From positions 1-64,000 of the forward strand of contig NZ_RCTZ02000008.1 in NCBI RefSeq assembly GCF_003667315.2: DNA of 64,000 nucleotides, written 5' to 3'. Shown piece after piece: positions 17,461 to 26,198 of this stretch; position 1 is the first letter of the stretch; each line of letters begins with the position of its first letter. The notes under the pieces are model-generated. The model searched no databases and was not told the DNA's origin. It worked only from the letters and a program-made list of their open reading frames with translations. The DNA is from Tropicibacter alexandrii. GTDB lineage: Bacteria; Pseudomonadota; Alphaproteobacteria; Rhodobacterales; Rhodobacteraceae. The position numbers were made by a program, and so were the translations under genes.

Positions 17461-18657
17461 ATGCCAGCACGCGACCGACTGTCTGCCGCTTTTGTGAAAT
17501 CCGCCCCTGTGGGCAAGCATTGTGACGGTGCGGGGCTGTGGCTAATCAAGCGCGAGGATGGCGGCGCGCAATGGGTGTTGCGGATGACCGTTCACGGCAG
17601 ACGGCGGGAAATGGGCCTTGGGGGCTTTCCGGCTGTCACGCTGGCACAGGCTCGCAAGCTGGCCGAGGATTGGCGCGCTGTTGTGCGTGCGGGAATAGAC
17701 CCGGTGAAGGAACGCGAGCGGCAAGCGCGCGAGGCGGCGCGGGCGGATCACACCTTGCGCACCGTGGCCGAGGAAGCCTTTGAGGCGCGCAAGGCCGAAC
17801 TCAAAGGCGACGGCAAGGCGGGCCGTTGGTTCTCGCCCCTCGAATTGCATGTGCTGCCCAAGCTGGGCGGCGTGCCTGTCGAGGACATTGACCAGCGCGA
17901 CATTCGCGACACCCTCGCCCCGATCTGGCACGCAAAGGCCGAGACCGCGCGCAAAGCGATGAACCGGCTCAACATCGTTCTGAAACATGCCGCCGCGCTG
18001 GGCTTGGATGTGGATTTGCAGGCGACCGAAAAAGCCAAGGCCCTGCTGGGCAAGTCGCGCCACGAAGCCCAGAACATCCCGGCAATGCCTTGGGCCGATG
18101 TGCCCGCCTTCTACGCGACCCTGACGGAACAGACAGTCACACACCTCGCCATGCGGCTGTTGATCCTGACCGGCGTGCGCTCTGGCCCGCTGCGGATGCT
18201 GCGCCTTGACCAGATCGACGGCGATGTGTGGACCGTGCCCGGGGAGGCGATGAAGGGCCGCAAGGGCACAACCTCGGATTTCCGGGTGCCGCTGTCGTCC
18301 GAGGCCTTGGCGGTGATCGACCTCGCCCGCCCCTTTGCGCGCAAGGGCTATCTGTTTGCCAATCCGCGCGGGACCGTCCTGAGCGATATGACCCTATCCC
18401 AGCACATGAAACGCGCCAAGCTGGAGGCCCGCCCGCATGGCTTCCGGTCCTCTCTGCGCGATTGGCTGGCCGAGGCGACAACCGCCCCGCACGAAGTCGC
18501 GGAAACCATGCTGGGGCATGTGACCGATGGGGCCGTGGTGCGCGCCTATCGCCGCACGGATTTTCTGGACCAACGGCGGGTGCTGCTGGAGCGATGGGCC
18601 GACCATGTGACCGGCGGCGCAGGTAAGGTAGTCAAGCTGGCGGGGGCTTCTCAATGA
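17461..18657 (+). CDS. int: Tyrosine recombinase/integrase, P4 type
   Basis: The 398-residue integrase catalyses site-specific insertion and excision of the island. The N-terminal region (about 1-90) is the DUF4102 arm-binding domain (GKHCDGAGLWLIKREDG and RREMGLGGFPAVTLAQAR). A SAM-like core-binding domain covers about 97-190. The catalytic residues are visible as Arg240 (LTGVRSGPLR), His326-x2-Arg329 (HGFRSSLRDW), His353 (LGHVTDG) and Tyr363 (RAYRR). It starts 168 bp inside attL and reads into the element, the usual layout for tRNA-targeting islands. The next gene overlaps its stop codon. Confidence 0.95.
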   Translation: MPARDRLSAAFVKSAPVGKHCDGAGLWLIKREDGGAQWVLRMTVHGRRREMGLGGFPAVTLAQARKLAEDWRAVVRAGIDPVKERERQAREAARADHTLRTVAEEAFEARKAELKGDGKAGRWFSPLELHVLPKLGGVPVEDIDQRDIRDTLAPIWHAKAETARKAMNRLNIVLKHAAALGLDVDLQATEKAKALLGKSRHEAQNIPAMPWADVPAFYATLTEQTVTHLAMRLLILTGVRSGPLRMLRLDQIDGDVWTVPGEAMKGRKGTTSDFRVPLSSEALAVIDLARPFARKGYLFANPRGTVLSDMTLSQHMKRAKLEARPHGFRSSLRDWLAEATTAPHEVAETMLGHVTDGAVVRAYRRTDFLDQRRVLLERWADHVTGGAGKVVKLAGASQ

Positions 18658-19214
18658 CTACGCCTGATTTTGCAGAGGCGGTGCGCCGATCCAAGAAATT
18701 CCTAGAGAGTGGCTTCCGGGCCAACTTTGCCCCAACTGCTGACGGCAAGCAAATGATGGTGGCTATGGAGCCACCGCAAGCACGACTTACGCATGGTGCG
18801 GGTATGATACGCCGAAACCCAGAGCACTTGTTCCGTTGGGCGCAGGAGGATGCGGAAGGCTTTGATACAGCAAAGTTAGCTGTAGCGTATACTCTGGAAC
18901 AGGGCGAACCGCTTCCTGACGAGGCACGCCAATGGCTGATAGCTATGCTCAAAGGCGAAATTGTTCGCCCAAAAGCTAAGGCCGGGCGAAAGACAAAAGA
19001 ATGGCATGAAATCTTGATTTGGATGGCTGTTCGGTCGCGCGTGGACGAAGGCATGACTGCCAGCAGAAACGACGCAAGCGAACCGATAAGCGCGTGTGAT
19101 GCTGTTGCCGAGGCGCTTAAAGAACTTGGAACCACACCGGCCACCTTTGAAGGGGTCAAGCGTATTTGGTTTCGAATGGAGGCGAAAGTAATTCCCGGCA
19201 TTCCGCCAACGTAA
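18654..19214 (+). CDS. Island-borne unknown protein, 186 aa
   Basis: The ATG overlaps the integrase stop (ATGA), so the two are translationally coupled. The product has no membrane segment or signal peptide. The centre is basic (RPKAKAGRKTKEWHEILIWMAVRSRVDEGM) and the C-terminal part (CDAVAEALKELGTTPATFEGVKRIWFRMEAK) looks like a helical DNA-binding or adaptor segment. Its base composition is lower in GC than the integrase, suggesting a different origin. Similar proteins follow integrases in other alphaproteobacterial islands, but the role is unknown to me. Confidence 0.75.
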   Translation: MTTPDFAEAVRRSKKFLESGFRANFAPTADGKQMMVAMEPPQARLTHGAGMIRRNPEHLFRWAQEDAEGFDTAKLAVAYTLEQGEPLPDEARQWLIAMLKGEIVRPKAKAGRKTKEWHEILIWMAVRSRVDEGMTASRNDASEPISACDAVAEALKELGTTPATFEGVKRIWFRMEAKVIPGIPPT

Positions 19215-19312
19215 CCCGTGGAGCAACAATCAAATCAAATGTTGCCTCATGAGGAGCATCAAAAAATTGAACATCATCGTGCCATCTTGAACAGCTTGAG
19301 GCGGCATAGGAT

Positions 19313-19495
19313 ATGCAGAGATTTATCACTCTTAGCGAACTTCGTGAAAAGCTGGGCGGTCGTTCCCGTTCTGCAATTTACCTCGATATGGAAGCCGGAC
19401 GCCTTCCCCTGCCTTTAAAGCTGGGTGGGCGGCTTTATTGGCCCGAGGACGAACTTGATGCGCACCTTCGCGCGATGCGTGGGGAGGCGGCGTAA
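19313..19495 (+). CDS. AlpA-family regulator/excisionase
   Basis: The 60-residue winged helix-turn-helix protein reads RFITLSELREKLGGRSRSAIY then a recognition segment ending in LGGRLYWPEDELDAHLR. This is the AlpA/MerR-like fold that in phage P4 and related islands activates or replaces excisionase function. Its position between the integrase region and the replication genes fits a switch between integrated and replicating states. A 98-bp spacer separates it from the 186-aa gene and probably holds its promoter. Confidence 0.85.
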   Translation: MQRFITLSELREKLGGRSRSAIYLDMEAGRLPLPLKLGGRLYWPEDELDAHLRAMRGEAA

Positions 19496-19497
19496 TC

Positions 19498-19731
19498 ATG
19501 GACCGCAAGCAAAACCCCGGTGCGCCGTTGGAGGGCGCAACCGGGGCCAATCACCCTTCCCATACCAATGACAAAGGCACGCGCAGCGTAGCACGTAAAC
19601 CCCGCCGCAAGGAAGCGGGAAGACCTTACCGGGTAGCCACACGGCGGGCCAACGCGTCCGTACCGTTGTCTCAGGTTGCAGCCTCTGGCCGTCTATGCGC
19701 TGGCCGTGCCGCTGATCTGGGGGCGAAATAA
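19498..19731 (+). CDS. Possible small basic protein, 77 aa
   Basis: The frame opens 3 nt after the AlpA-like stop and its own stop overlaps the first base of the primase ATG, a spacing expected of a coupled gene. The product is basic and low in complexity (KGTRSVARKPRRKEAGRPYR), with no known motif. The tight spacing is the main support. It may be a genuine small island protein or only a spacer that happens to stay open in GC-rich DNA. Confidence 0.45.
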   Translation: MDRKQNPGAPLEGATGANHPSHTNDKGTRSVARKPRRKEAGRPYRVATRRANASVPLSQVAASGRLCAGRAADLGAK

Positions 19732-20609
19732 TGGACGCTCGCACCTTGACCCTCGCCTTGGGCGGCAAATGGCATCAGCGTTATGGCACCGCGCCTTGTC
19801 CCGTTTGCCAGTCGCAACAGCGCCAAGGTCAGAACGCCTTGACGCTGGCCGATGGTGACGCGGGCCTGCTGGCCCATTGCAAGAAAACCGATTGCGCGTT
19901 TCGCGATATTCTGGGAGCGGTAGGCATCGCCCCCGGAGGCTACACCCCGCCCGATCCGGCGACCATTGCCCAGCGCGAGGCCGACAGGAAGGCTGAGGAA
20001 AAGCGCCGCGCCAATCAAGCCTTTGCCGTCTGGAAGGAAACGCAACAGATCACCGGCACCGTGGCCGAAACCTATCTGCGCGGGCGCGGGATTATCTGCG
20101 ACCTGCCGGATACCCTGCGCTTTCATCCGGCCTGCTGGCACGGGGCGACGGCAACCCGGCATCCGGCGATGGTGGCCTTGATCGAAGGCGGCGGCGACTT
20201 CGCGGTGCATCGCACCTATCTGCGCGCCGATGGCGCGGGCAAGGCGGGCGTGTCACCTGACAAGGCCATGCTCGGGGCCGCGTCTGGTGGGGCTGTCAGG
20301 CTCACGGATGACCCCGGCCCGCTGGTGGTGGTCGAGGGCATCGAAACCGCGCTGTCGCTCGCCTGTGGCCTGCTGCAACGCCCCGTGACCATCTGGGCGG
20401 CGCTGTCCACCTCGGGGCTACGCAGGCTGTCTCTACCTCCTTCACCGGGCCGTCTGACCATCGCCCCCGATGGCGACGACGCGGGCCGATCTGCCGCCTA
20501 TGCCTTGGCCGAACGGGCGCACGCCTTGGGGTGGACCGTCTCGACACTTCCCGCGCCAAACGGGCGCGACTGGAACGATATTCTGCAAAAGAAAGGGGGC
20601 CAGGTATGA
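19731..20609 (+). CDS. Zinc-ribbon/TOPRIM primase-like protein
   Basis: The 292-residue product resembles phage and plasmid DNA primases. A zinc ribbon has C23, C26, C50 and C55 (CPVC and CKKTDC). A DUF7146-type linker follows, then a TOPRIM domain with the catalytic Glu202 in VVVEGIETALS and Asp247/Asp249 in IAPDGDDAG. TOPRIM primases lay down RNA primers for replication. The next gene, a DUF3987 ATPase, overlaps by 4 nt, so the pair probably forms the element's own replication module. Confidence 0.9.
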   Translation: MDARTLTLALGGKWHQRYGTAPCPVCQSQQRQGQNALTLADGDAGLLAHCKKTDCAFRDILGAVGIAPGGYTPPDPATIAQREADRKAEEKRRANQAFAVWKETQQITGTVAETYLRGRGIICDLPDTLRFHPACWHGATATRHPAMVALIEGGGDFAVHRTYLRADGAGKAGVSPDKAMLGAASGGAVRLTDDPGPLVVVEGIETALSLACGLLQRPVTIWAALSTSGLRRLSLPPSPGRLTIAPDGDDAGRSAAYALAERAHALGWTVSTLPAPNGRDWNDILQKKGGQV

Positions 20610-22096
20610 CCGCCCCGGAGCCAATCCCCTTCGCCCCGGAAGGCCCGCAACCGCTGGTGCGCGAAATCGCCCCCGGTGCGGCCTATCCCGTGCAGAACCT
20701 CGGGCCGCTGCGTGCTGTTGTCGAGGCGGTGCAGGGCATGACACAAGCCCCTGTGGCTATCCCGGCTGCATCTGCGCTGGCCGTGGCATCGCTGGCCGTC
20801 CAAGGCTTGGCGGATGTGCAGACCTTGGGGGGCAAGCGTCCCGTTTCCCTCTATGCCTTGACCATTGCGAAAAGCGGTGAACGGAAATCAAGCTGCGATG
20901 CACCGTTGATGGCGACATTGCGCGACCATGAACGCGAAAAGGCCAAATCGCACCGTGCGGAAATGCAGAGATTTGAGAACGCCTTGGCGCTTTGGGATGG
21001 CGAACAAAAACGCATCTTGGGTGAAGTGAAAAAAAGAAAGGGCGAAAATCGCACCGCTGCCGAGGCTGACCTTGAGGCGCTGGGCGAACCGCCGATTGCC
21101 CCGGCACCGCCTGACCGCACCGTGTCCGAACCCACATTCGAGGGGCTGACCCGCCTTTTTGCGATGGGGCAACCATCGCTCGGGATATTCAGCGATGAAG
21201 GCGGGCAATTCCTTGGCGGGCACGCGATGAACAGCGAAAACCGGCAAAAAACCTTGGCGGCGTTGAATGACCTTTGGCAAGGAAACCCTATCAAGCGCAC
21301 GCGGGCTGGGGATGGGGCATACAGCCTCTTTGGGCGCAGGCTCGCTGTGCATTTGATGGTGCAACCGTCTGTTGCTCGGGCTTTCATGGCCGACCCGCTG
21401 GCGGCTGATACCGGCTTTTTGCCGCGCTTCCTGATCTGCGAGCCGCCCAGCACAATCGGCACGCGACTACATCGGAACGCCCAGCGCGATCCGGCGTCAA
21501 TCGAAGCATTTGGCGAAAGGCTGCGCGACATTCTCGACAGGCCAATGCCTACGGGTGACAATGACCGGGAACTGTCGCCCCGGCACTTGCCGCTGTCGTC
21601 CGAGGCTGAGGCGCTGCTGATAGCCTTCGCGGATGAAACCGAGGCGGCGCAGGCTCACGGCGGCAAGCTGGCGCACGTCACGGGCTATGCGTCCAAGGCG
21701 GCAGAACAGGCGGCGCGCATCGCTGGGGTGTTGACCCTCTGGCATGACTTGCGCGCCCCGTCTGTCGAGGCGGGGGACATGCGCGACGGCATCGCATTGG
21801 CCCGCTACTACCTGTCCGAGGCTGTGCGGCTGGCCGATGCGGCGACCGTCAGTCAGGAAATCGACCGGGCCGAGGCGCTGCGCAGATGGCTGTTGGACAA
21901 GTGCCCGGATAATGACGTGATGGTGCGGGACGTTCTGCAATATGGTCCAAACCCATTGCGGGAAAGCCCCAAGGCAACCGCCGCGCTGGTGCTGCTTGAG
22001 CGCCACGGATGGCTCATTCCCTTGGAGCCGGGAACGGTGGTCCGTGGCCGTGCGCGGGCAAAGGCATGGCGGATTGTCAGAGAGCAAGGCGGCTGA
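20606..22096 (+). CDS. DUF3987-family ATPase, probable replicative helicase
   Basis: The 496-residue protein starts at an ATG overlapping the primase stop. A degenerate P-loop (AKSGERKSS, about 88-96) follows a conserved hydrophobic strand. DUF3987 hallmarks include the EPTFEGLTRLFAMGQPSLGIFSDEGGQFLGGHAM stretch and the FLPRFLICEPPS segment. DUF3987 proteins are RecA-like ATPases that accompany TOPRIM primases in prophages and satellites and are thought to act as helicases. The gene ends 5 bp before an iteron-like inverted repeat. Confidence 0.85.
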   Translation: MTAPEPIPFAPEGPQPLVREIAPGAAYPVQNLGPLRAVVEAVQGMTQAPVAIPAASALAVASLAVQGLADVQTLGGKRPVSLYALTIAKSGERKSSCDAPLMATLRDHEREKAKSHRAEMQRFENALALWDGEQKRILGEVKKRKGENRTAAEADLEALGEPPIAPAPPDRTVSEPTFEGLTRLFAMGQPSLGIFSDEGGQFLGGHAMNSENRQKTLAALNDLWQGNPIKRTRAGDGAYSLFGRRLAVHLMVQPSVARAFMADPLAADTGFLPRFLICEPPSTIGTRLHRNAQRDPASIEAFGERLRDILDRPMPTGDNDRELSPRHLPLSSEAEALLIAFADETEAAQAHGGKLAHVTGYASKAAEQAARIAGVLTLWHDLRAPSVEAGDMRDGIALARYYLSEAVRLADAATVSQEIDRAEALRRWLLDKCPDNDVMVRDVLQYGPNPLRESPKATAALVLLERHGWLIPLEPGTVVRGRARAKAWRIVREQGG

Positions 22097-22100
22097 CCGG

Positions 22101-22163
22101 CTGCTACACCCGCTACAATCGCTACACGCCTAGAGTTTGCAGCGGTTGTAGCAAGTGTAGCAG
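22101..22163. repeat. Iteron-like GCTACA repeats in a 22-bp inverted repeat; candidate origin
   Basis: The arms 22101-22122 and 22142-22163 are inverted copies matching at 19 of 22 positions, with a 19-bp spacer. GCTACA occurs three times in the left arm region (22103, 22112, 22121) and twice as TGTAGC in the right arm (22147, 22156), at 9-bp steps. Placed right behind primase and helicase genes, it is a good candidate for a replication origin or for a primase/regulator binding site. Confidence 0.55.
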
Positions 22164-22288
22164 GGGGAGGGCAGGTGAAATCTCTGGGGCATACGCTTGG
22201 AAACCCGTTCCGCCCCTGTGTGCGCAATATCACCGGACCAAAAGGGGGGGTATCCCCCGGCATCACACAACAGGAAAGACGAGAAAAC

Positions 22289-22834
22289 ATGGCAAAGGAC
22301 TTGGAGAAACCAAAGGTGCGACCGGCGGGAAAGTTGGATCACGACGCGCCCCGCTTGGCTCTAGAAATGGGCGATGATGGGGTGCTGAAAGTTGACATTC
22401 CCGGCCAATGGGGCCGCATCATGGAAGCGTCTCGCAACTGGACGGTGCTGGAAGGATTGGTCGCGCATGTGACGCATCTCGGGGCCGAGGGGCAAAAGCA
22501 CGACCAACAGGCATCGAACTTCGCGCTGGGCTTTGTCGACGCAATGGAACCGCGCGACCCTGCCGAAATGTTGCTACTCACCCAAATGGCGGCGACGCAT
22601 CAAGCTGTGATGATGATGGCACGGCACCTAAACCATACGAAAACGATCCAGCAAAAAGACTGCGCTGAAAAGGCGTTCAACAAAACCGCTCGAACCTTCG
22701 CGACTCAAATGGAAACTCTCAAACGCTACCGATCCAAAGGGCAACAGGTGGTGCGCGTCGAACGTGTGACCGTCGAAGCGGGCGCGCAGGCGGTGGTGGG
22801 GAATGTCGAGGCCGGGGGTGGGACAAATCTCTAG
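22289..22834 (+). CDS. Island-borne unknown protein, 181 aa
   Basis: The ATG at 22289 is chosen for the AGGAAAG ribosome site about 12 nt upstream; an in-frame start further up would place the iteron region's downstream hairpin in the coding sequence. The product has a central helical part (QGHDQQ-like and MLLLTQMAATHQAVMMMARHLNHTKT) and ends with RYRSKGQQVVRVERVTVEAG then a glycine-rich tail. The same arrangement, followed by an HGGXSTG-type protein, is common next to phage terminase or island genes. The function is not known. Confidence 0.75.
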   Translation: MAKDLEKPKVRPAGKLDHDAPRLALEMGDDGVLKVDIPGQWGRIMEASRNWTVLEGLVAHVTHLGAEGQKHDQQASNFALGFVDAMEPRDPAEMLLLTQMAATHQAVMMMARHLNHTKTIQQKDCAEKAFNKTARTFATQMETLKRYRSKGQQVVRVERVTVEAGAQAVVGNVEAGGGTNL

Positions 22835-22908
22835 GGGGTTGGCCTTCGGGACCGGCGGGGATAGCCAAATTTGCGCATCCACGAAATGGAGAACCTAGGG
22901 GGGTGACA

Positions 22909-23181
22909 ATGAAACCTGACGACAACCCCATGCAAAGGGCACATGCCGCGCCACGATGCAGCGCCAAATCAAAACGCTCGGGCCTTCCGTGTCGCGCTCC
23001 GGCGGTGCGAGGCTGGAACGTCTGCCGGATGCACGGCGCAGGCGGCGGGGCACCCTCTGGCGAGGCGAACCCGAATTGGAAGAATGGGGGCAGATCGCGG
23101 CAGGCTGAACAGGTGCGCATCCTCGCCAATTCACTAGCGAGATTGCAACTTGGCTTGGGTCGCAGCTTGTTCGAAGACTGA
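22909..23181 (+). CDS. HGGXSTG-like cysteine-rich small protein
   Basis: The 90-residue product shows CSAKSKRSGLPCRAPAVRGWN then CRMHGAGGGAPSGE, close to the HGGXSTG motif family found in phages and genomic islands. The paired cysteines and His suggest a small zinc-binding fold. The ATG at 22909 follows a G-rich ribosome site; a GTG 6 nt upstream is an alternative. It lies behind the 181-aa unknown and before the restriction enzyme. Function is unproven; homologues often sit beside terminase genes, but no terminase is present here. Confidence 0.75.
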   Translation: MKPDDNPMQRAHAAPRCSAKSKRSGLPCRAPAVRGWNVCRMHGAGGGAPSGEANPNWKNGGRSRQAEQVRILANSLARLQLGLGRSLFED

Positions 23182-23185
23182 CAAT

Positions 23186-23228
23186 GCGCGAACCGCAAAT
23201 GCGCAGGCATTTCATTCGCGGGTTGCGC
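23186..23228. repeat. Two-tier inverted repeat upstream of the restriction enzyme
   Basis: A perfect inner stem AAATGC-GCAG-GCATTT (23197-23212) is framed by 11-nt arms (23186-23196 and 23218-23228) that pair with about two mismatches. It has no T-run. It may terminate the preceding operon or regulate the gene starting at 23278. Confidence 0.55.
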
Positions 23229-23277
23229 TCACCCTGTCTCAGTCGTCTAGTGGCGCTGCAACGAGCGCGGTGAACCA

Positions 23278-26175
23278 ATGGACCCAAATTCATTTATCGA
23301 GAAATGGCAGGCTGTCGAACTCAAGGAGCGCAGCGCCTCACAATCTCACTTCAATGACTTGTGTGCCCTGCTGGGCATCGAAAACCCTATTTCCGACGAT
23401 CCAAAAGGGGAATGGTTCACCTTTGAAAAAGGCGCGTCCAAGACCTCAGGCGGCGAAGGCTGGGCGGATGTTTGGCGCAAGGGCTGTTTCGCTTGGGAAT
23501 ACAAGGGCAAGAAAAAGGATCTCGACAAGGCCTTTGACCAGCTCTTGCAGTACGCAATCGCTCTGGAAAACCCGCCCCTTTTGATCGTGTCGGATATGAA
23601 CAGGTTTCGTATCCACACGAACTGGACAAACACCGTCCAGAAGGTTCACGAATTTTCCCTAGAGGACTTGCGCGACGCGGCAACGCGCGACCTGCTGCGC
23701 GCTTGTTTCGAAGACCCTGAAAAGCTGAAACCCGCCAAGACGCGGCAAATGCTGACCGAGGAAGCGGCGCAGGCCTTTGCCACCTTGGCCCAGCGCTTGC
23801 GCGAGCGCGGCAATGACCCAGAAACCGTCGCGCACTTCGTCAATCGTCTTGTCTTCTGCATGTTTGCCGAGGACGTGAACCTGCTGCCGAACAAGATGTT
23901 TCAACGCATGTTGGAGCATTGCGAACACAGCCCGCAAGATTTCGAAAGCTACGCCCGCACCCTCTTTGCCGCCATGCAAAAAGGCGGGGTGGTGGGCTTT
24001 GAAAAGGTCGAATGGTTCAACGGGGGCCTTTTCGACAATGACACCAGCTTGCCCTTGGAAAAGCGCGATGTGCTGGACCTGCTGACCGCCGCGCGGCTGG
24101 ATTGGTCTGAAATTGACCCGTCCATTCTGGGCACCCTGTTTGAACGGGGGTTGGACCCGGACAAGCGCAGTCAGCTTGGCGCGCATTACACCGACCGGGA
24201 CAAGATTATGATGATCGTGAACCCGGTCATTGTCGAACCGCTGCTGGCCGAATGGGGGCAGGTGCGGGACCAGATCGAAGCCTTGATCGACAACGCCCCC
24301 AAACAGACCAAGGACAAGCTGCTACGGGGCAAGGAACTGGCCGCGCGCACCAAAGCCCTGAACACGGCAGAGACATTGCACCAGCAATTCCTTGACCGGC
24401 TCAAGGGCTTTCGCGTGCTGGACCCGGCCTGTGGGTCGGGGAACTTCCTGTACCTCTCCCTTCTGGCGCTCAAGGACATTGAACACCGCGTCAATCTGGA
24501 GGCCGAGGCGCTGGGCCTGCCGCGTGGCTTCCCGTCCATCGGGCCGGAATGCGTGAAGGGGATAGAGTTGAACCCCTACGCCGCCGAACTGGCCCGCGTG
24601 TCTGTCTGGATTGGCGAGATTCAATGGATGCGCCGCAACGGCTTTGAAGCCGCCCGCAACCCGATTCTGCGCCCCTTGGGAACGATTGAATGCCGGGATG
24701 CGGTGCTGGCCCCGGATGGGACCAAGGCTGATTGGCCGGAGGCGGATGTAGTGGTGGGGAACCCGCCGTTTTTGGGCGGCAAGAAAATGTTGGCAGAACT
24801 TGGGGAGGGCTACGTCAACGCGTTGCGCAAGGCATTCAAGGGCGACTTGCCAGCCTTTTCAGACCTTGTTTGTTATTGGGTCGTCAGGTCTTCCCAGCAG
24901 ATGGCTAAATCTAGCTTAGGTCGCTTTGGTTTGGTGACGACGAACTCGATCCGGGGAGGCAAAAATCGGGAATCTTTGCGTGCGGTGCAAAAAGTCTCAT
25001 CAATATATGAGGCGTGGTCAGATGAGGCTTGGGTGGTTGAAGGCGCTGCTGTCCGGGTCTCGATCATTTGTGCGGGTAATCCATTAAGCGGCAAGATAGC
25101 CCTAAATGGAGAGATTGTTCCTTCTATAAACTCAGACCTGACAGCGCACTTTACCGAAGACAAGATTGATCTGACCACAGCTGGGAAACTTCACGATAAC
25201 AAAGGTGTGGGATTTATCGGCCTTCAACCGTCTGGGCCATTCAGTATTTCCGGAGATCAAGCAAGGGAATGGCTCTTGCAACCCTTGAACCCGAATGGAT
25301 TTTCTAACTCTGACGTTCTTGAGCCTTATTGGAATGGATTGGACATCACTCGGAGGAGCCGGGACGTTTGGATTGTTGATAGTGGCCCTGAGATGACTTT
25401 GGAAGAATTTGCTTTGTTCGAGGCACCTTTTGAGTACGTAAGACAAAACGTGAAACCCAAACGAGATGCTAGCAGCGTAAAGAAGTCTGCTGAAACATGG
25501 TGGCGTCATTGGTGCCCGAGGCCTGAACTGCGTGCGGCTATAGGGAGTTTGCCGAGGCATATAGCAACCGCACGTGTTGCTAAGCATAGGCTTTTTACGT
25601 GGGTGCCTAGAGGTGTGTTGGTCGATTGCCAAGCCATTGCCATAGCGCGCGATGATGATGTTACATTCGGGATACTGCACTCATCTTTTCATGAGGTTTG
25701 GACATTGCGGATGTGCACTTTCCTAGGGGTCGGCAATGACCCGCGCTACACGCCCTCCACAACCTTCGAAACCTTTCCCTTCCCCAAGGGCCTGACCCCC
25801 AACATCCCCGCCGCCGCCTACGCCGACGATCCGCGCGCGCAGAAAATCGCTAAAGCCGCCGCGCGGCTCAATGAATTTCGCGAAAACTGGCTCAACCCGC
25901 CTGATCTGGTGAACCGCGTGCCCGAGGTGGTTGAGGGTTACCCGGACCGCATTCTGCCCAAGGACGACGCGGCGGCAAAGGAACTCAGGAAACGCACCTT
26001 GACCAACCTTTATAACGCCCGCCCCGCATGGCTGGACCATGCCCACAAGGCCTTGGATGAAGCGGTGGCCAAGGCCTATGGCTGGGGCGACGATTGGCGC
26101 GCGGGCAAATTGACCGAAGACGAAATCCTCGCCCGCCTGTTCCATCTCAACCAAGAGCGGGCAGCGCAGCAATGA
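23278..26175 (+). CDS. MmeI-like single-chain restriction-modification enzyme (type IIG/IIL)
   Basis: The 965-residue product joins cleavage and methylation in one chain. The N-terminal PD-(D/E)XK nuclease has Asp64-x9-Glu74-Tyr-Lys76 (GWADVW and EYKGK), the spacing known from MmeI. A helical connector follows. The N6-adenine methylase core has motif I LDPACGSGNF (about 381-390) and motif IV NPPF at 495-498. The target-recognition region (about 520-820) is visibly lower in GC than both flanks, suggesting module exchange. The C-terminal region (from about 830) returns to high GC. Enzymes of this type modify one strand and cut unmodified foreign DNA at a distance. A BREX PglX or DISARM methylase is less likely because of the nuclease domain and absent partners. 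Confidence 0.9.
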   Translation: MDPNSFIEKWQAVELKERSASQSHFNDLCALLGIENPISDDPKGEWFTFEKGASKTSGGEGWADVWRKGCFAWEYKGKKKDLDKAFDQLLQYAIALENPPLLIVSDMNRFRIHTNWTNTVQKVHEFSLEDLRDAATRDLLRACFEDPEKLKPAKTRQMLTEEAAQAFATLAQRLRERGNDPETVAHFVNRLVFCMFAEDVNLLPNKMFQRMLEHCEHSPQDFESYARTLFAAMQKGGVVGFEKVEWFNGGLFDNDTSLPLEKRDVLDLLTAARLDWSEIDPSILGTLFERGLDPDKRSQLGAHYTDRDKIMMIVNPVIVEPLLAEWGQVRDQIEALIDNAPKQTKDKLLRGKELAARTKALNTAETLHQQFLDRLKGFRVLDPACGSGNFLYLSLLALKDIEHRVNLEAEALGLPRGFPSIGPECVKGIELNPYAAELARVSVWIGEIQWMRRNGFEAARNPILRPLGTIECRDAVLAPDGTKADWPEADVVVGNPPFLGGKKMLAELGEGYVNALRKAFKGDLPAFSDLVCYWVVRSSQQMAKSSLGRFGLVTTNSIRGGKNRESLRAVQKVSSIYEAWSDEAWVVEGAAVRVSIICAGNPLSGKIALNGEIVPSINSDLTAHFTEDKIDLTTAGKLHDNKGVGFIGLQPSGPFSISGDQAREWLLQPLNPNGFSNSDVLEPYWNGLDITRRSRDVWIVDSGPEMTLEEFALFEAPFEYVRQNVKPKRDASSVKKSAETWWRHWCPRPELRAAIGSLPRHIATARVAKHRLFTWVPRGVLVDCQAIAIARDDDVTFGILHSSFHEVWTLRMCTFLGVGNDPRYTPSTTFETFPFPKGLTPNIPAAAYADDPRAQKIAKAAARLNEFRENWLNPPDLVNRVPEVVEGYPDRILPKDDAAAKELRKRTLTNLYNARPAWLDHAHKALDEAVAKAYGWGDDWRAGKLTEDEILARLFHLNQERAAQQ

Positions 26176-26198
26176 ACGCATAGCAGGAGGGGCAGGCC

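Noticed and set aside
23278-26175. BREX (PglX) or DISARM methylase
   Set aside because: An N-terminal PD-(D/E)XK nuclease is present and no partner genes (pglZ, brxC, drmA, drmB) lie nearby, so a stand-alone MmeI-like enzyme fits better.
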